DNA of 64,000 nucleotides, from contig JBGCFQ010000025.1 in NCBI GenBank assembly GCA_045106985.1, positions 1-64,000 on the forward strand. The letters run 5' to 3'. A model generated the notes under the pieces. That model did not search any database, was not told the DNA's origin, and was given only the letters and a program-made list of their open reading frames with translations. Positions 25,659 through 34,696 of this stretch are shown here, one piece after another. A program made the translations under genes and the position numbers. Origin of the DNA: JAUIET01 sp045106985 (lineage in GTDB: Bacteria > Pseudomonadota > Gammaproteobacteria > Pseudomonadales > JAUIET01). Numbering within the stretch: position 1 is the first letter of the stretch; each line of letters opens with the position of its first letter.

Positions 25659-28579
25659 ATGAACGATTTCGATCAGCAGATTGAAACTGATAATCGTTGG
25701 GAATTGCAAGACGAAGAATGGAAGTTGTTGAAGGGTAAATCTTCCAGCAATCGTCTGGGGTTTGCACTTCAACTTAAATATTATGTTGTTCATCGACGCT
25801 TTCCGAAGGACGTCGACGACATCCCTGAATTCATTCAACACCGCCTCGCGGCTGTACTTAAACTCTCTACCATCACTCTCGAAAGCTATGATTGGGCGGG
25901 GCGATCAGGTAAACGTCATCGCAAGGAGATCAGGGAGTATTTCAGTGTCCAGAGACTCTCAAACGAAGACAGGCTCGCATTCCACCAGTGGCTTATAGAC
26001 GATGTGTTTCCATTAGGCGTCGATCATGATCACGCGAGCGAACTCGCATTTGATTGGTTTCTGAACTCTGGTATAGCCTGTCCAGCCGAGCGTGAATTGC
26101 AGCGTACTGTTCGCTCTTCTTATCGATCCTTCGAGCGCCATCTTTTGGCTCAGCTGTCTGATCATCTATCACCGGCAAGTAAGCAATTGACACACTATTA
26201 TCCAATTCGCTCATGCACACTGGCATCGACACAGTGAAAAAAGACCCAGGCGCGATAGGCTTGGAAAGTGTCCTCAAGCAGATCAAAAAACTGGATGCAA
26301 TTCGGTCCGTTGACTTGCCAACACTGACACTAGAAAACTTAGGTTCGAAGTTACTAGATGGGTTCAAACGTCGTGTCTGCCACGAAACAGCGTGGGAACT
26401 TAGGCAACACCCACCAAATGTCAGATACGGACTTTTAGTTATGTATTTGTACTGTCGTCAAGGTGAGATTGTAGATGATCTAATCGAATTGTTTTTGCAG
26501 CTCGTTTCCCGGCTTGACAGGCGTGCGGAGCAGAGGGCAACAAAATCGCACGGTCGTGACCAGCGCGCTATTCAAGATAAAACAGTTCTGCTTTATAAAG
26601 TAGCAGAGGCCGTGCACTTGTATCCTGACGCTCGGGTTAAGGACGTCATCACGCCCTTATTTGGCGAAGATGCCTTGTCTAAATTGCTTAGCGAAGGTAG
26701 AGCAGCCAAGCAGAGCTACGATGAGTTGGTCCACGGTTACACCCGCTCTTCCTATGCGGCACACTATCGACGAATGCTACCGAGCCTCCTGGAGGCACTG
26801 GAGTTTCGATCGAACAATACACGCCATCGCCCAGTTCTCGACGCGGTAGACCTTCTCAGCCAATACATCGGTGCCCGTGGTCAGTGCTTTCACATGCTGC
26901 ACCACATTCCTATTAAAGATGTTATTCGCCCTAAGTGGCGTAATCTAATCAGTCGATCAGATGCTGATGGGACACAGCAAATTAATCGTATTGACTATGA
27001 GGTATGTGTACTGCGTGTGTTGCGAGAGCGGCTACGCTGCAAAGAAATCTGGGTTGTGGGCGCTAATAAGTATCGGAACCCTGATTTAGATCTCCCAACG
27101 GATTTTGAAGAAAAGCGGACTTTTTATTACGAAGATTTGGGTCATCCGACCGAGGTCCAATCCTTCGTCCTTAATTTGAAAAGAACCATGCAGCAGGCTC
27201 TTCATGGTTTGAATCGATCTTTACCGCATAACGCCCGCGCTAGTATCTACTCGTCCGGGAAAAATCGAATTGCGCTGTCACCGCTGAAACCACAGGGCGA
27301 GCCAATAGCGCTTCACTACCTTAAGAAGGAAATCACAAAACACTGGCCAGGCACTCCGCTGATAGATGTCTTCAAAGAGGCCGATATGCGGATTGGCTTT
27401 ACTGATTTTTTTAGATCAACAGCGAGTCGGGAAATACTGGACCGACACGTTTTACAACACCGTCTCTTACTTTGTTTATATGCGATGGGAACAAACACCG
27501 GCATGAAGCGAGTCATCAATGGAGATGAAAGCACCAGCTACAAGGAGCTGCTTCATATTCGGCGTCGATACATCACAAAAGCTGCGTTTCAGAATGCTGT
27601 GAGCTCAGTTGCGAATGCGATCATGGCGATCCGGAAAACAGAGATCTGGGGCGAGGGCACCACAGCCTGTGCATCCGACTCTAAACAGTTTGGTGCCTGG
27701 GATCAGAACTTAATGACGGAATGGCATCAGCGATACGGTGGGCGTGGGGTAATGATTTATTGGCATGTAGAAAAGCAGTCCACATGTATCCATTCTCAGC
27801 TAAAGCGAGTTTCGTCATCTGAAGTGGCGTCAATGATCGAAGGTGTGCTTAGGCACTGTACCGACATGAGCATTGAACGCCAATATGTGGACAGCCACGG
27901 CCAGAGTGAAATTGGGTTCGCGTTTAGCTACTTGCTGGGTTTTGATTTGCTGCCCCGGCTGAAAGCTATTGGTCGACAGAAACTGTATCAAGTCGGCGGT
28001 GACTGCACGGAAACCTATGCCAATTTAGAACCGGTTCTCGCTCGCCCCATTCGATGGGATCTCATTAGTCAGCAATACGACGAGATGATCAAGTTCGCAA
28101 CGGCTCTAAAACAAGGAACGGCCGACTCTGAATCTATTCTGCGACGTTTCACGCGCAACAACGCCCGACATCCCACTTATCAAGCGTTGTCGGAACTCGG
28201 CAAGGCCGTGAAAACACTTTTCCTTTGCCGATATATTGATTCAGAAGAATTGCGGCGTGAGATTCACGGAGGGTTCAATGTTGTAGAGAATTGGAACAGC
28301 GCCAACTCCTTCATATTCTTTGGCAAGGGAGGGGAGGTGGCAACCAACAACCTTGATGAACAAGAGTTGTCGGTGTGGGCTTTACATTTACTGCAAATCA
28401 GTCTTGTGTACGTCAATACACTCATGATTCAGCAGGTATTCACTTATTCCAAATGGGCGACAAAAATGCGGGAGGAAGACTACCGGGCACTTACACCCTT
28501 AATCTACAGTCATATCAATCCTTATGGAGCGTTCAACCTGGATTTGAGTAGTCGTATTTCAATAGAAGGGGCGGCATGA
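25659..28579 (+). pseudogene. Tn3-family transposase TnpA, interrupted by one frameshift
   Basis: Frame one (25659-26237) encodes the N-terminal DUF4158-type domain. The remaining ~790 residues lie in another frame from about 26186, although the first ATG there is 26213. Sense continues if translation moves back one base after AAG CAA at 26181-26186, giving KQ-IDTLLSNSL. The C-terminal DDE domain is complete: D in ACASDSKQFGAWDQN, D in YVDSHGQSEIGFAFSYLLGFDLLPR, E in GEVATNNLDEQELSVWALHLLQ. A single lost base or a sequencing error explains this better than programmed frameshifting, since no slippery heptamer is present. Confidence 0.85.
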
Positions 28580-28584
28580 AGCAT

Positions 28585-28622
28585 TAATGTGGCCCTTTTC
28601 GGAGCTACCCGGTCACTGGGCC
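28585..28622 (-). repeat. Right terminal inverted repeat of the Tn3-family transposon
   Basis: 38 bases ending GGTCACTGGGCC; reverse complement of the left end. Confidence 0.9.
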
Positions 28623-28902
28623 TGAATGGAACCTATAGCTTCGATGTAGGGCAGGATATGATCGATATGGATGAATTTGTACGCATAATCACCGAAGCTG
28701 GGTAAAGCTCAAGAATTGATACCCCTCTACAGGCCTCGTGGCATGGGGGCTCAAGGGCATTATGTCTTTTTTAAACGGAAAATCCTCAGTACCCTGCTTA
28801 TGTTCTCAGACCCAACATTATTACTGTTATCGATGTATTCGCTCATCCTTGAATAATACGCCGCAAGCGGCGGGGAATATAACTTTCAGAGATTTAATGT
28901 AA
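28623..28902. other. Intergenic stretch right of the transposon
   Basis: The first ~85 bases are open on the plus strand from the transposon end to TAA at about 28705 and read NGTYSFDVGQDMIDMDEFVR followed by IITEAG. This could be the tail of a gene that lost its front when the transposon arrived, but the reverse strand is also partly open. Nothing else is recognised up to the Fur box. Confidence 0.35.
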
Positions 28903-28906
28903 ATGC

Positions 28907-28928
28907 GAATCATTATCATTATCATTTA
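28907..28928. promoter_or_regulatory. Fur box upstream of the siderophore receptor
   Basis: GAATCATTATCATTATCATT; its reverse complement AATGATAATGATAATGATTC closely follows the Fur consensus GATAATGATAATCATTATC. It lies 80 bases before the receptor start, so iron-repressed transcription of the receptor and the dioxygenase behind it is expected. Confidence 0.85.
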
Positions 28929-29008
28929 TAATTGCATTAGGTACGATTCCTTCAGAACTAGGCAGCAACCTCGCTGCGCATCAATACTGGATTGGGAGAA
29001 CTTAGCTT

Positions 29009-31339
29009 ATGAGCAACCACAAAAAACCGGCGAGCATTCGACGCATCATCGCAAAGGAACACGGATTTGGACCAGCCGCCATGGCAATGGCTATCAGCAT
29101 CGCTGGCTCTGGCAACGCTTACGCGCAGCCAGGCTCAGAGGAAAATAATGCGGTGGAAAAAGAGAATGGCATCGAATTGATCGAAGTATATGGCCAGAAG
29201 AATGCGCCCTATAAAGCGATACGCTCAGGCGATTTACGCCGTGCAGCCGATTTGGCATCGTCACCGCAAACTATGACGATTCTCACCCAGACACAGATCG
29301 CTGATTCAGGAAAATCAGATCTGAAAGAGATTCTGGCTGCACAAGCCGGCGTAACAATTGGCACCGGTGAGAATGGAAACGCATTTGGCGACCGGTACAT
29401 AATTCGCGGTCACGAAGCTCGCAGTGATGTGTTTGTTGACGGCGTTCGCGACCCTGGCATGACGACGCGAGAGAGTTTCGCTACTGAGCAAATTGAAATT
29501 ACCAAGGGGCCTAGTTCAACCTTTGCCGGGCGTGGTTCCAGTGGAGGTGCTGTAAACAGTATATCCAAACAGGCCAATCCAAATCAGAACTTTGCCATCC
29601 TTCAAGGTGGCGCAGGTACTGACAATCATCATCGAATGACGCTGGACGTAAATAAAAACCTCAGCGAGGACTTTGCGTTTCGAGCTAACCTCTTGCACGC
29701 CCAAGAAGACGTAGCTGATCGTGCCCCTGCCGAAAAGGAACGTATCGGTGGCTTGGTGTCTGCTCGGTTTGATGCAACCCCTCGGCTAAGTTTGCTGGCC
29801 GACTACTATCACCTCGAAGCAAACGATGTACCGGATTTGGGAAGTTACTTCGGCCAGTCGACCCGCGCGCCGGTCGAAGACATCGGCGTGTATTTGCAAA
29901 GCGGGGATTTTCTGGACACCGAAGTAAACGCGTTCACGCTTAAAGCGACTTATGAATTATCAGATTCCGTACGCCTGCAGAATGCTATTCGATATGGAAC
30001 GACAGACAACGCGTATGTCACAACCGGTGCCCGTGGCTCAACGCGCGATGCCAGCGACCCACTGGCTCCGAATGCTCTCACAGCAACACTCAGCACACAT
30101 CAGGGCTGGCAGGAAGTGGAATACATAGTTAACCAACTCAACATATTCTGGGACCTGGATCAGGGAGATGCCGCACACAAGTTGGTGTTTGGCCTAGAGT
30201 ATTCAGATGAACAAGTCGTAAACGGCTTTTTTGCAACCGAAAACACAGCGCCGACAAACTGCGTCGCACAAGGGCGAGGAGGTGCGCTAGCTTCTCATTG
30301 CGCGATTGATGCCGCAGGAAACTGGGATCCCAATGTACAAAATTTATTGGGGCGTACAGTAAGCCGCGCAAACCAAGACTCAGACTTTAATGTGAAAACC
30401 ACTTCCGGATACATCATGGACACGGTTGAACTAAACGATCGGTGGACGGTCTTTCTTGGCGCACGCTACGATCATTTTGACTACAGCAATGCTGTAGTGG
30501 GTCGTGGTGCGACAGAGCCCAGCGCATACAATTACTCGGATGGTTTCTGGAATGGTCATATGGGCATTGTGCGAAACTTCGGCCACTCCGGTAATGTTTA
30601 CTTCACTTACAGTACGGCAACCAATATTAACGGTGGCGAGTCTGACGTTGGTGGTAGTTGTGGCTATGGCGGTTTATGCGGGACACCCGACCAGGTTGAT
30701 CGTTCCGACCCAGAACATGTTGAAAATCTGGAGCTGGGTACGAAGTGGGAATTTTTCAATGACCGGCTATTAGCAACAGCGGCGCTGTTTCGAATGACCA
30801 AGGATGATGTAATGGAAAGCGTTGGCGATTCCTATTCCACTCTTGGCACCTTGAATACCGGTAAAAACCGTGTGCAAGGCGTGGAACTTTCCCTAACCGG
30901 TGCGATTACAGATAAACTCAGTGCGCAATTCAGCGCTGCATTTATGGAGTCGGAAGTGCTGGACGCATTTATTGAAGACAATGTCGGCTTGGCCTTGAGC
31001 AACTTTGCCGATGAACACCTCTATCTGCAGTTGCGTTACGATGCCTCACCGCGATTCTCCTTTGGTGGATCCATCAGCTACAAAAGTGAGATGTATGGTG
31101 GCCAACCGGATACTGCCGCCGGCTATAATGCAACGATCGGCGATTATAGTATTGTTGTGCCCTCGTATGAGGTTGTAGATTTATTCATGAACTTCTACCC
31201 CACTGAAAAAGTTAACCTGCGGCTGAATGTTAGCAATGTTGCGGATACCGAGTATTGGACGGCTGCCTATCGATCTGGATCATTTATGTATCTGGGTGAA
31301 GCGCGCAGCGTCCGAGGCTCAGTAACGTGGGAGTTTTGA
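29009..31339 (+). CDS. TonB-dependent siderophore receptor, catecholate (Fiu-like) type
   Basis: 776 residues. Cleavable signal ending near NAYAQ, a TonB-box-like IELIEVYG, a plug domain (SSPQTMTILTQTQIADSGKSDLKEIL, YIIRGHEARSDVFVDGVRD, FATEQIEITKGPSSTFAGRGSSGGAVN), then a 22-strand-type barrel ending SVRGSVTWEF with terminal Phe. Plug wording and the downstream PiuC/YbiX-type dioxygenase are typical of Fiu/PiuA-like importers of ferric catecholates. A Fur box lies upstream. Confidence 0.92.
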   Translation: MSNHKKPASIRRIIAKEHGFGPAAMAMAISIAGSGNAYAQPGSEENNAVEKENGIELIEVYGQKNAPYKAIRSGDLRRAADLASSPQTMTILTQTQIADSGKSDLKEILAAQAGVTIGTGENGNAFGDRYIIRGHEARSDVFVDGVRDPGMTTRESFATEQIEITKGPSSTFAGRGSSGGAVNSISKQANPNQNFAILQGGAGTDNHHRMTLDVNKNLSEDFAFRANLLHAQEDVADRAPAEKERIGGLVSARFDATPRLSLLADYYHLEANDVPDLGSYFGQSTRAPVEDIGVYLQSGDFLDTEVNAFTLKATYELSDSVRLQNAIRYGTTDNAYVTTGARGSTRDASDPLAPNALTATLSTHQGWQEVEYIVNQLNIFWDLDQGDAAHKLVFGLEYSDEQVVNGFFATENTAPTNCVAQGRGGALASHCAIDAAGNWDPNVQNLLGRTVSRANQDSDFNVKTTSGYIMDTVELNDRWTVFLGARYDHFDYSNAVVGRGATEPSAYNYSDGFWNGHMGIVRNFGHSGNVYFTYSTATNINGGESDVGGSCGYGGLCGTPDQVDRSDPEHVENLELGTKWEFFNDRLLATAALFRMTKDDVMESVGDSYSTLGTLNTGKNRVQGVELSLTGAITDKLSAQFSAAFMESEVLDAFIEDNVGLALSNFADEHLYLQLRYDASPRFSFGGSISYKSEMYGGQPDTAAGYNATIGDYSIVVPSYEVVDLFMNFYPTEKVNLRLNVSNVADTEYWTAAYRSGSFMYLGEARSVRGSVTWEF

Positions 31340-31366
31340 TACTACGCTATGCCAAAGGGGTGATCT

Positions 31367-32050
31367 GTGCTTGTTGTGGTTGAGAATTTCCTCAGTGCTG
31401 AGGAGCTTGTGAAAATTCGTACGGCCTTGGCCTCTGCTCCCTGGGCTGATGGACAGATCACCGCAGGAGGCCTCGCCGCTGCATCTAAGAATAACCAGCA
31501 AGTTGATGACAATAGCGCTACAGCCGTCGATATGGCGAATATTCTTTTGGGCAAGCTTGGGCATCATCCGTTGTTTGTATCTGCCACAATCCCCCAACGC
31601 ATTCACCCACCACGTTTTAATCGTTATGGAATTGGTGAATCCTATGGGATGCACGTAGACGCGCCTATTATGTCAATGCCCAACAGTAATGATGTATTGC
31701 GAAGTGATGTATCAGCTACAGTGTTTCTTTCCTCACCCGATACCTATGACGGCGGCGAGCTTCTTATAGAAGGTCAGTTTGGTGCGCAAGAAGTAAAGCT
31801 CAATGCTGGAGACATGGTGGTCTACCCGTCCAGTAGCCTGCATCAAGTAAGTGCGGTCACGCGTGGCGAACGGTTGGCCGCCATACTATGGGTTCAAAGC
31901 ATGGTTGCGGATCCCGCTGCACGTGCCTTGCTGTTTGACTTAGACCAATCAATCCAGGCACTGACACGCAGTGCGACAACTGACCCAGATGAACTTACTC
32001 GATTGACGAACGTGTACCACAATTTAGCACGTCGCTGGGCCCATGTGTGA
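31367..32050 (+). CDS. PKHD-type Fe(II)/2-oxoglutarate dioxygenase, PiuC/YbiX-like
   Basis: 227 residues from a GTG at 31367 with AAAGGGG upstream. The iron site is H-x-D in YGMHVDAPIM (~95-97) and the distal His in SSSLHQVSAVTRGERLAAILW (~158); the Arg of the RGER segment binds 2-oxoglutarate. Members are encoded next to Fiu/PiuA siderophore receptors, as here (28 bases downstream). Probable iron-repressed operon partner. Confidence 0.93.
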   Translation: MLVVVENFLSAEELVKIRTALASAPWADGQITAGGLAAASKNNQQVDDNSATAVDMANILLGKLGHHPLFVSATIPQRIHPPRFNRYGIGESYGMHVDAPIMSMPNSNDVLRSDVSATVFLSSPDTYDGGELLIEGQFGAQEVKLNAGDMVVYPSSSLHQVSAVTRGERLAAILWVQSMVADPAARALLFDLDQSIQALTRSATTDPDELTRLTNVYHNLARRWAHV

Positions 32051-32197
32051 GCAACTCCTGCATCAATCAGTACCCATAGTGGTTCTGTCGCAAAGTTGGT
32101 GTGCTCAGAGACCAGATTTATACTGAGCTATCAAGAATATCCCTAATCGGACATTACGTGATCAGCTATAAACAACTCGGCCGCAAGCGACCGAGTT

Positions 32198-32437
32198 TCA
32201 AAACAGAGCGAGCGGCCAACCAGTTTTTTCTTCTTTGTCCATAGTTTTGAGCTGGTCTTGGACGTACTTGCGAATAACTTCTTCTGTGGCATTGCCGATC
32301 GTTTCAACAAAATAACTATTCGTCCAGAGTTTTCCACCCCAAAAATACTTGTTTCGAATATCCGGGTGAACTGAAGAAGGGCGCTGCCCGTGATTTATTG
32401 CAGAAACCGGTGCGGACTTAAAGAACACTACATTCAC
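32198..32437 (-). pseudogene. IS200/IS605-type TnpA, C-terminal fragment
   Basis: About 80 codons ending in HPDIRNKYFWGGKLWTNSYF, VETIGNATEEVIRKYVQDQL, the conserved end of Y1 transposases with the helix that follows the catalytic Tyr (S-Y-F-V-E-T). The HUH half is missing. No flanking ends or tnpB are seen. Confidence 0.75.
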
Positions 32438-32453
32438 TAAGCCGCCAGTTTCT

Positions 32454-32588
32454 ATGTACCGTGAATTGCCACGAAAATTCGGTTTCGAGTCGACGGAAGA
32501 TAGACCTAGTTTTGTTTACAGCGACACGCGTGCGCGGCGGCGTCTTAAGCGACTAAAGAGGCCAAGCTGGAATCGTCTCAACGTTTAA
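32454..32588 (+). CDS. Possible very small basic protein
   Basis: 44 codons from ATG 32454, rich in Arg and Lys near the C-terminus (RARRRLKRLKRPSWNRLN). No clear ribosome binding site and no known family. It lies directly before another small basic protein gene on the same strand. May be spurious. Confidence 0.25.
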   Translation: MYRELPRKFGFESTEDRPSFVYSDTRARRRLKRLKRPSWNRLNV

Positions 32589-32627
32589 TGAATTAGCTAG
32601 AGTAAGGAAAAGAAGAAGGAGAAAGAC

Positions 32628-32777
32628 ATGAGTAAGTCAAAATTTAGGAATAGGCACGCCTGCAACCCAATCATGCGAAAGGGTGGCGTGCACGAAAAAT
32701 CTGGTGGTGCTAAACGAGCGGCGAATAAGCACAAGACTCGAGCACTACTTTATCGCAGCACAAATCAGGAGATTTGA
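32628..32777 (+). CDS. Small basic conserved-type protein, 49 residues
   Basis: A strong ribosome binding site (AAGAAGGAGAAAGAC) precedes ATG 32628. The product begins MSKSKFRNRHACNPIMRKGG, then VHEKSGGAKR, and is very rich in Lys and Arg. The motif with CNPxMRKGGVHEKS seems familiar from short uncharacterised gammaproteobacterial proteins. Its charge suggests nucleic acid or ribosome binding, which is inference only. Confidence 0.55.
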   Translation: MSKSKFRNRHACNPIMRKGGVHEKSGGAKRAANKHKTRALLYRSTNQEI

Positions 32778-32974
32778 TTAACTAGCGGGCAGCGCGTGAT
32801 TGTTATCACAAAAAACGCGTTGCTCCATTTTTTACCAAGGCATTTTTAGAGTACATTGCGAGAGACAATCCAATGAAGGCTGGAAAGACTGAGACAATTA
32901 GTTAGATATGTTCTTCCCGGCGCAATCTTTCATGTTCACCGCAGTGTTTGTCGTAGTCCGCCATTAGTTATTCT

Positions 32975-33820
32975 TCACTCTAACGCGCTCGAAAGACTTT
33001 CTACCAAGTAATCTCGAACGGCGCGCACTCTCGATGTATATCGAAGATCTGTGTGGTAAAGAACCCACACTTCATAGGTGTGTATCGCCGGCGAGAGTTG
33101 TACAAGACTTTCTTCGCGGTCACAGATGAAAGTAGGCAGGATTCCGACTCCAAGACCTTGTTTGGCAAGCTCAACCTGGAGGAAAATGTCGTCGAAATAC
33201 CCTGCTACGCTCAAATGTTCGAAACCTGGCAGTGCTTTCCAGGTGTCCGGATTGCCATACGCAATTATCTGCGCGCTAGAGTTTTTTTCCAACGGACGGT
33301 GTGTTCTCGCATAGCGTTTATTGGCGTAGGGCGCTAGTGATCCACTTCCCACCTGTCGCCCCACCAAGTCATCTGGTGGGGAGTTAGTTAAACGCACGGC
33401 GATATCGGCTTCTCGCCTGCCTAAATTTGCTCTCTCATAACTTAAATCTATTTCTAGCTTTATGCCGGGAAAGCGCTCATGGAAAGTAACTAGGTCCGGC
33501 AGTACTGATAGATGGGCGAAAATGGCAGGCATTGAAATTTTCACGTCGCCCTCAAGTGCACTGTCTCGCCCGGTTACCGCTCGATCAATTGCTTGAATGC
33601 TCTCTTCAATATCTTCGGCACCGCGGAGCACATCTTCACCTGAGCTGGTTAAGCGAAAGCCGACTGCCTGGCGTTCAAACAGGCGAGCGCCTAGTCGCTG
33701 TTCAAGGTTTTCAACCCGTCGCAGCACCGTGGAATGGCTGACATTCAGCTCGGCAGCCGCGGCACGAACCGAAGGTGTGCGAGCCACGACCAGAAAAAAT
33801 CGATAATCATTCCAATCCAT
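32975..33820 (-). CDS. LysR-family transcriptional regulator
   Basis: 281 residues. N-terminal winged helix (PSVRAAAAELNVSHSTVLRRVENLEQRLGARLFER) and a periplasmic-binding-like effector domain (ADIAVRLTNSPPDDLVGRQV, VELAKQGLGVGILPTF). Slightly short for the family but complete. It is divergent from the small exported protein and MAPEG-like gene, separated by ~116 bases of AT-rich DNA, so these are its likely targets. Confidence 0.93.
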   Translation of the reverse strand: MDWNDYRFFLVVARTPSVRAAAAELNVSHSTVLRRVENLEQRLGARLFERQAVGFRLTSSGEDVLRGAEDIEESIQAIDRAVTGRDSALEGDVKISMPAIFAHLSVLPDLVTFHERFPGIKLEIDLSYERANLGRREADIAVRLTNSPPDDLVGRQVGSGSLAPYANKRYARTHRPLEKNSSAQIIAYGNPDTWKALPGFEHLSVAGYFDDIFLQVELAKQGLGVGILPTFICDREESLVQLSPAIHTYEVWVLYHTDLRYTSRVRAVRDYLVESLSSALE

Positions 33821-33936
33821 AGCGGTCTGTCAGTGAACCATATATTGTCTTTTATAATAAAACGATAACATATATAAACCACCGTGTGTTCTACGCAAGC
33901 TTGAATCATTATCCAAAACCCACGAAGAGAGTGACT

Positions 33937-34212
33937 ATGAAACCTTTACCACTTGCCACCAGTCTATTAATCATGAGCGCTGCCTCCATAACAATGGCCG
34001 AGACCAAAGTGACCGGTACCGCCCAAGCCTTTGCTGCATGCAAGGCTGCAATTCATCGCAATCATGACGATGTGCAACAGGTGAAACTTCTGGGTGCCAA
34101 AAGCAGTACCCGTCCTTATAAGTTGATTGTGCGCGTTAAGCGTAATGATGCTAAGCAAAAGTCAGTCTGCTTGGTAACCCGGGACGGTGATGTTAAGTTA
34201 ACGGCTAAATAG
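33937..34212 (+). CDS. Small exported hypothetical protein
   Basis: 91 residues from ATG 33937, with GAGAGTG upstream; ATG 33886 is in frame but would disrupt the signal peptide. The signal ends near TMAET. The mature part holds two Cys (FAACKAA, KSVCLV) that may pair. No known family. It probably forms a unit with the membrane gene 15 bases downstream. Confidence 0.6.
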   Translation: MKPLPLATSLLIMSAASITMAETKVTGTAQAFAACKAAIHRNHDDVQQVKLLGAKSSTRPYKLIVRVKRNDAKQKSVCLVTRDGDVKLTAK

Positions 34213-34227
34213 AAAAAGGATAACGGT

Positions 34228-34626
34228 ATGGAAGTTCAAATATTTCTGGCGGCTTGTCTGCTACTGCTGATTCAGCAACTCGTGGGAGCTGCACTAAAAA
34301 TATTGCAATCCGATGTGGGTTTTGCATGGGGTATTGGCCCACGCGATGATAGCAAGGCCAATGGTATTTTGGCTGGCCGTGCTGAGCGTGCAACTAGCAA
34401 TATGCTGGCTACCTTTCCAATATTTGTTGGTTTAGTGTGTTTGCTTGTTGTAACTGGCAACACCAACGAGGCGAGTGAAACGGGCGCTATGATCTACTTG
34501 TCGGCGCGAGTGGCGTTTTTTCTAATATACCTATTTGTTACAGTGCCGATGGTGCGTACTATTGCTTGGGGAATAAGCATAGGTGGCTTGGTTAGAATGG
34601 CTGCGCAACTCATGACAGGAGCGTAA
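34228..34626 (+). CDS. MAPEG-like small integral membrane protein
   Basis: 132 residues with four hydrophobic segments. It has the MAPEG-family layout: QQLVGAALKILQSDVGFAWGIGPRDD, then GRAERATSNMLATFPIFVGL, with the RAxRAxxN-type motif, and a SARVAFFLIYLF segment. Eukaryotic members act on glutathione-linked or eicosanoid substrates; most bacterial ones are uncharacterised. Confidence 0.8.
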   Translation: MEVQIFLAACLLLLIQQLVGAALKILQSDVGFAWGIGPRDDSKANGILAGRAERATSNMLATFPIFVGLVCLLVVTGNTNEASETGAMIYLSARVAFFLIYLFVTVPMVRTIAWGISIGGLVRMAAQLMTGA

Positions 34627-34696
34627 GTGACAGAAAACTGAGGGCGAAAATTTAGGAGAGGAAATAGGCCGTAGCCTATTTCCGGGTGGAAACGTC

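Larger units (their letters stand above)
25558..28622 (+). mobile_element. Tn3-family transposon, 3.07 kb, transposase only
   Basis: 38-bp inverted repeats at 25558-25595 and 28585-28622 share GGCCCAGTGACCGGGTAGCT, then CCGAAAAGGGCCA, without mismatch and differ only at the inner end. The cargo is a single transposase gene split by a frameshift; there is no resolvase or passenger gene. The flanking pentamers (TAATA left, TGAAT right) are not a target duplication. The left end lies inside an older Tn3 relic. Confidence 0.9.

Noticed and set aside
26181..26192. Programmed -1 frameshift in the Tn3 transposase
   Set aside because: The site AAGCAATTGAC is not a slippery heptamer and Tn3 transposases are not normally made by frameshifting; mutation or sequencing error is simpler.
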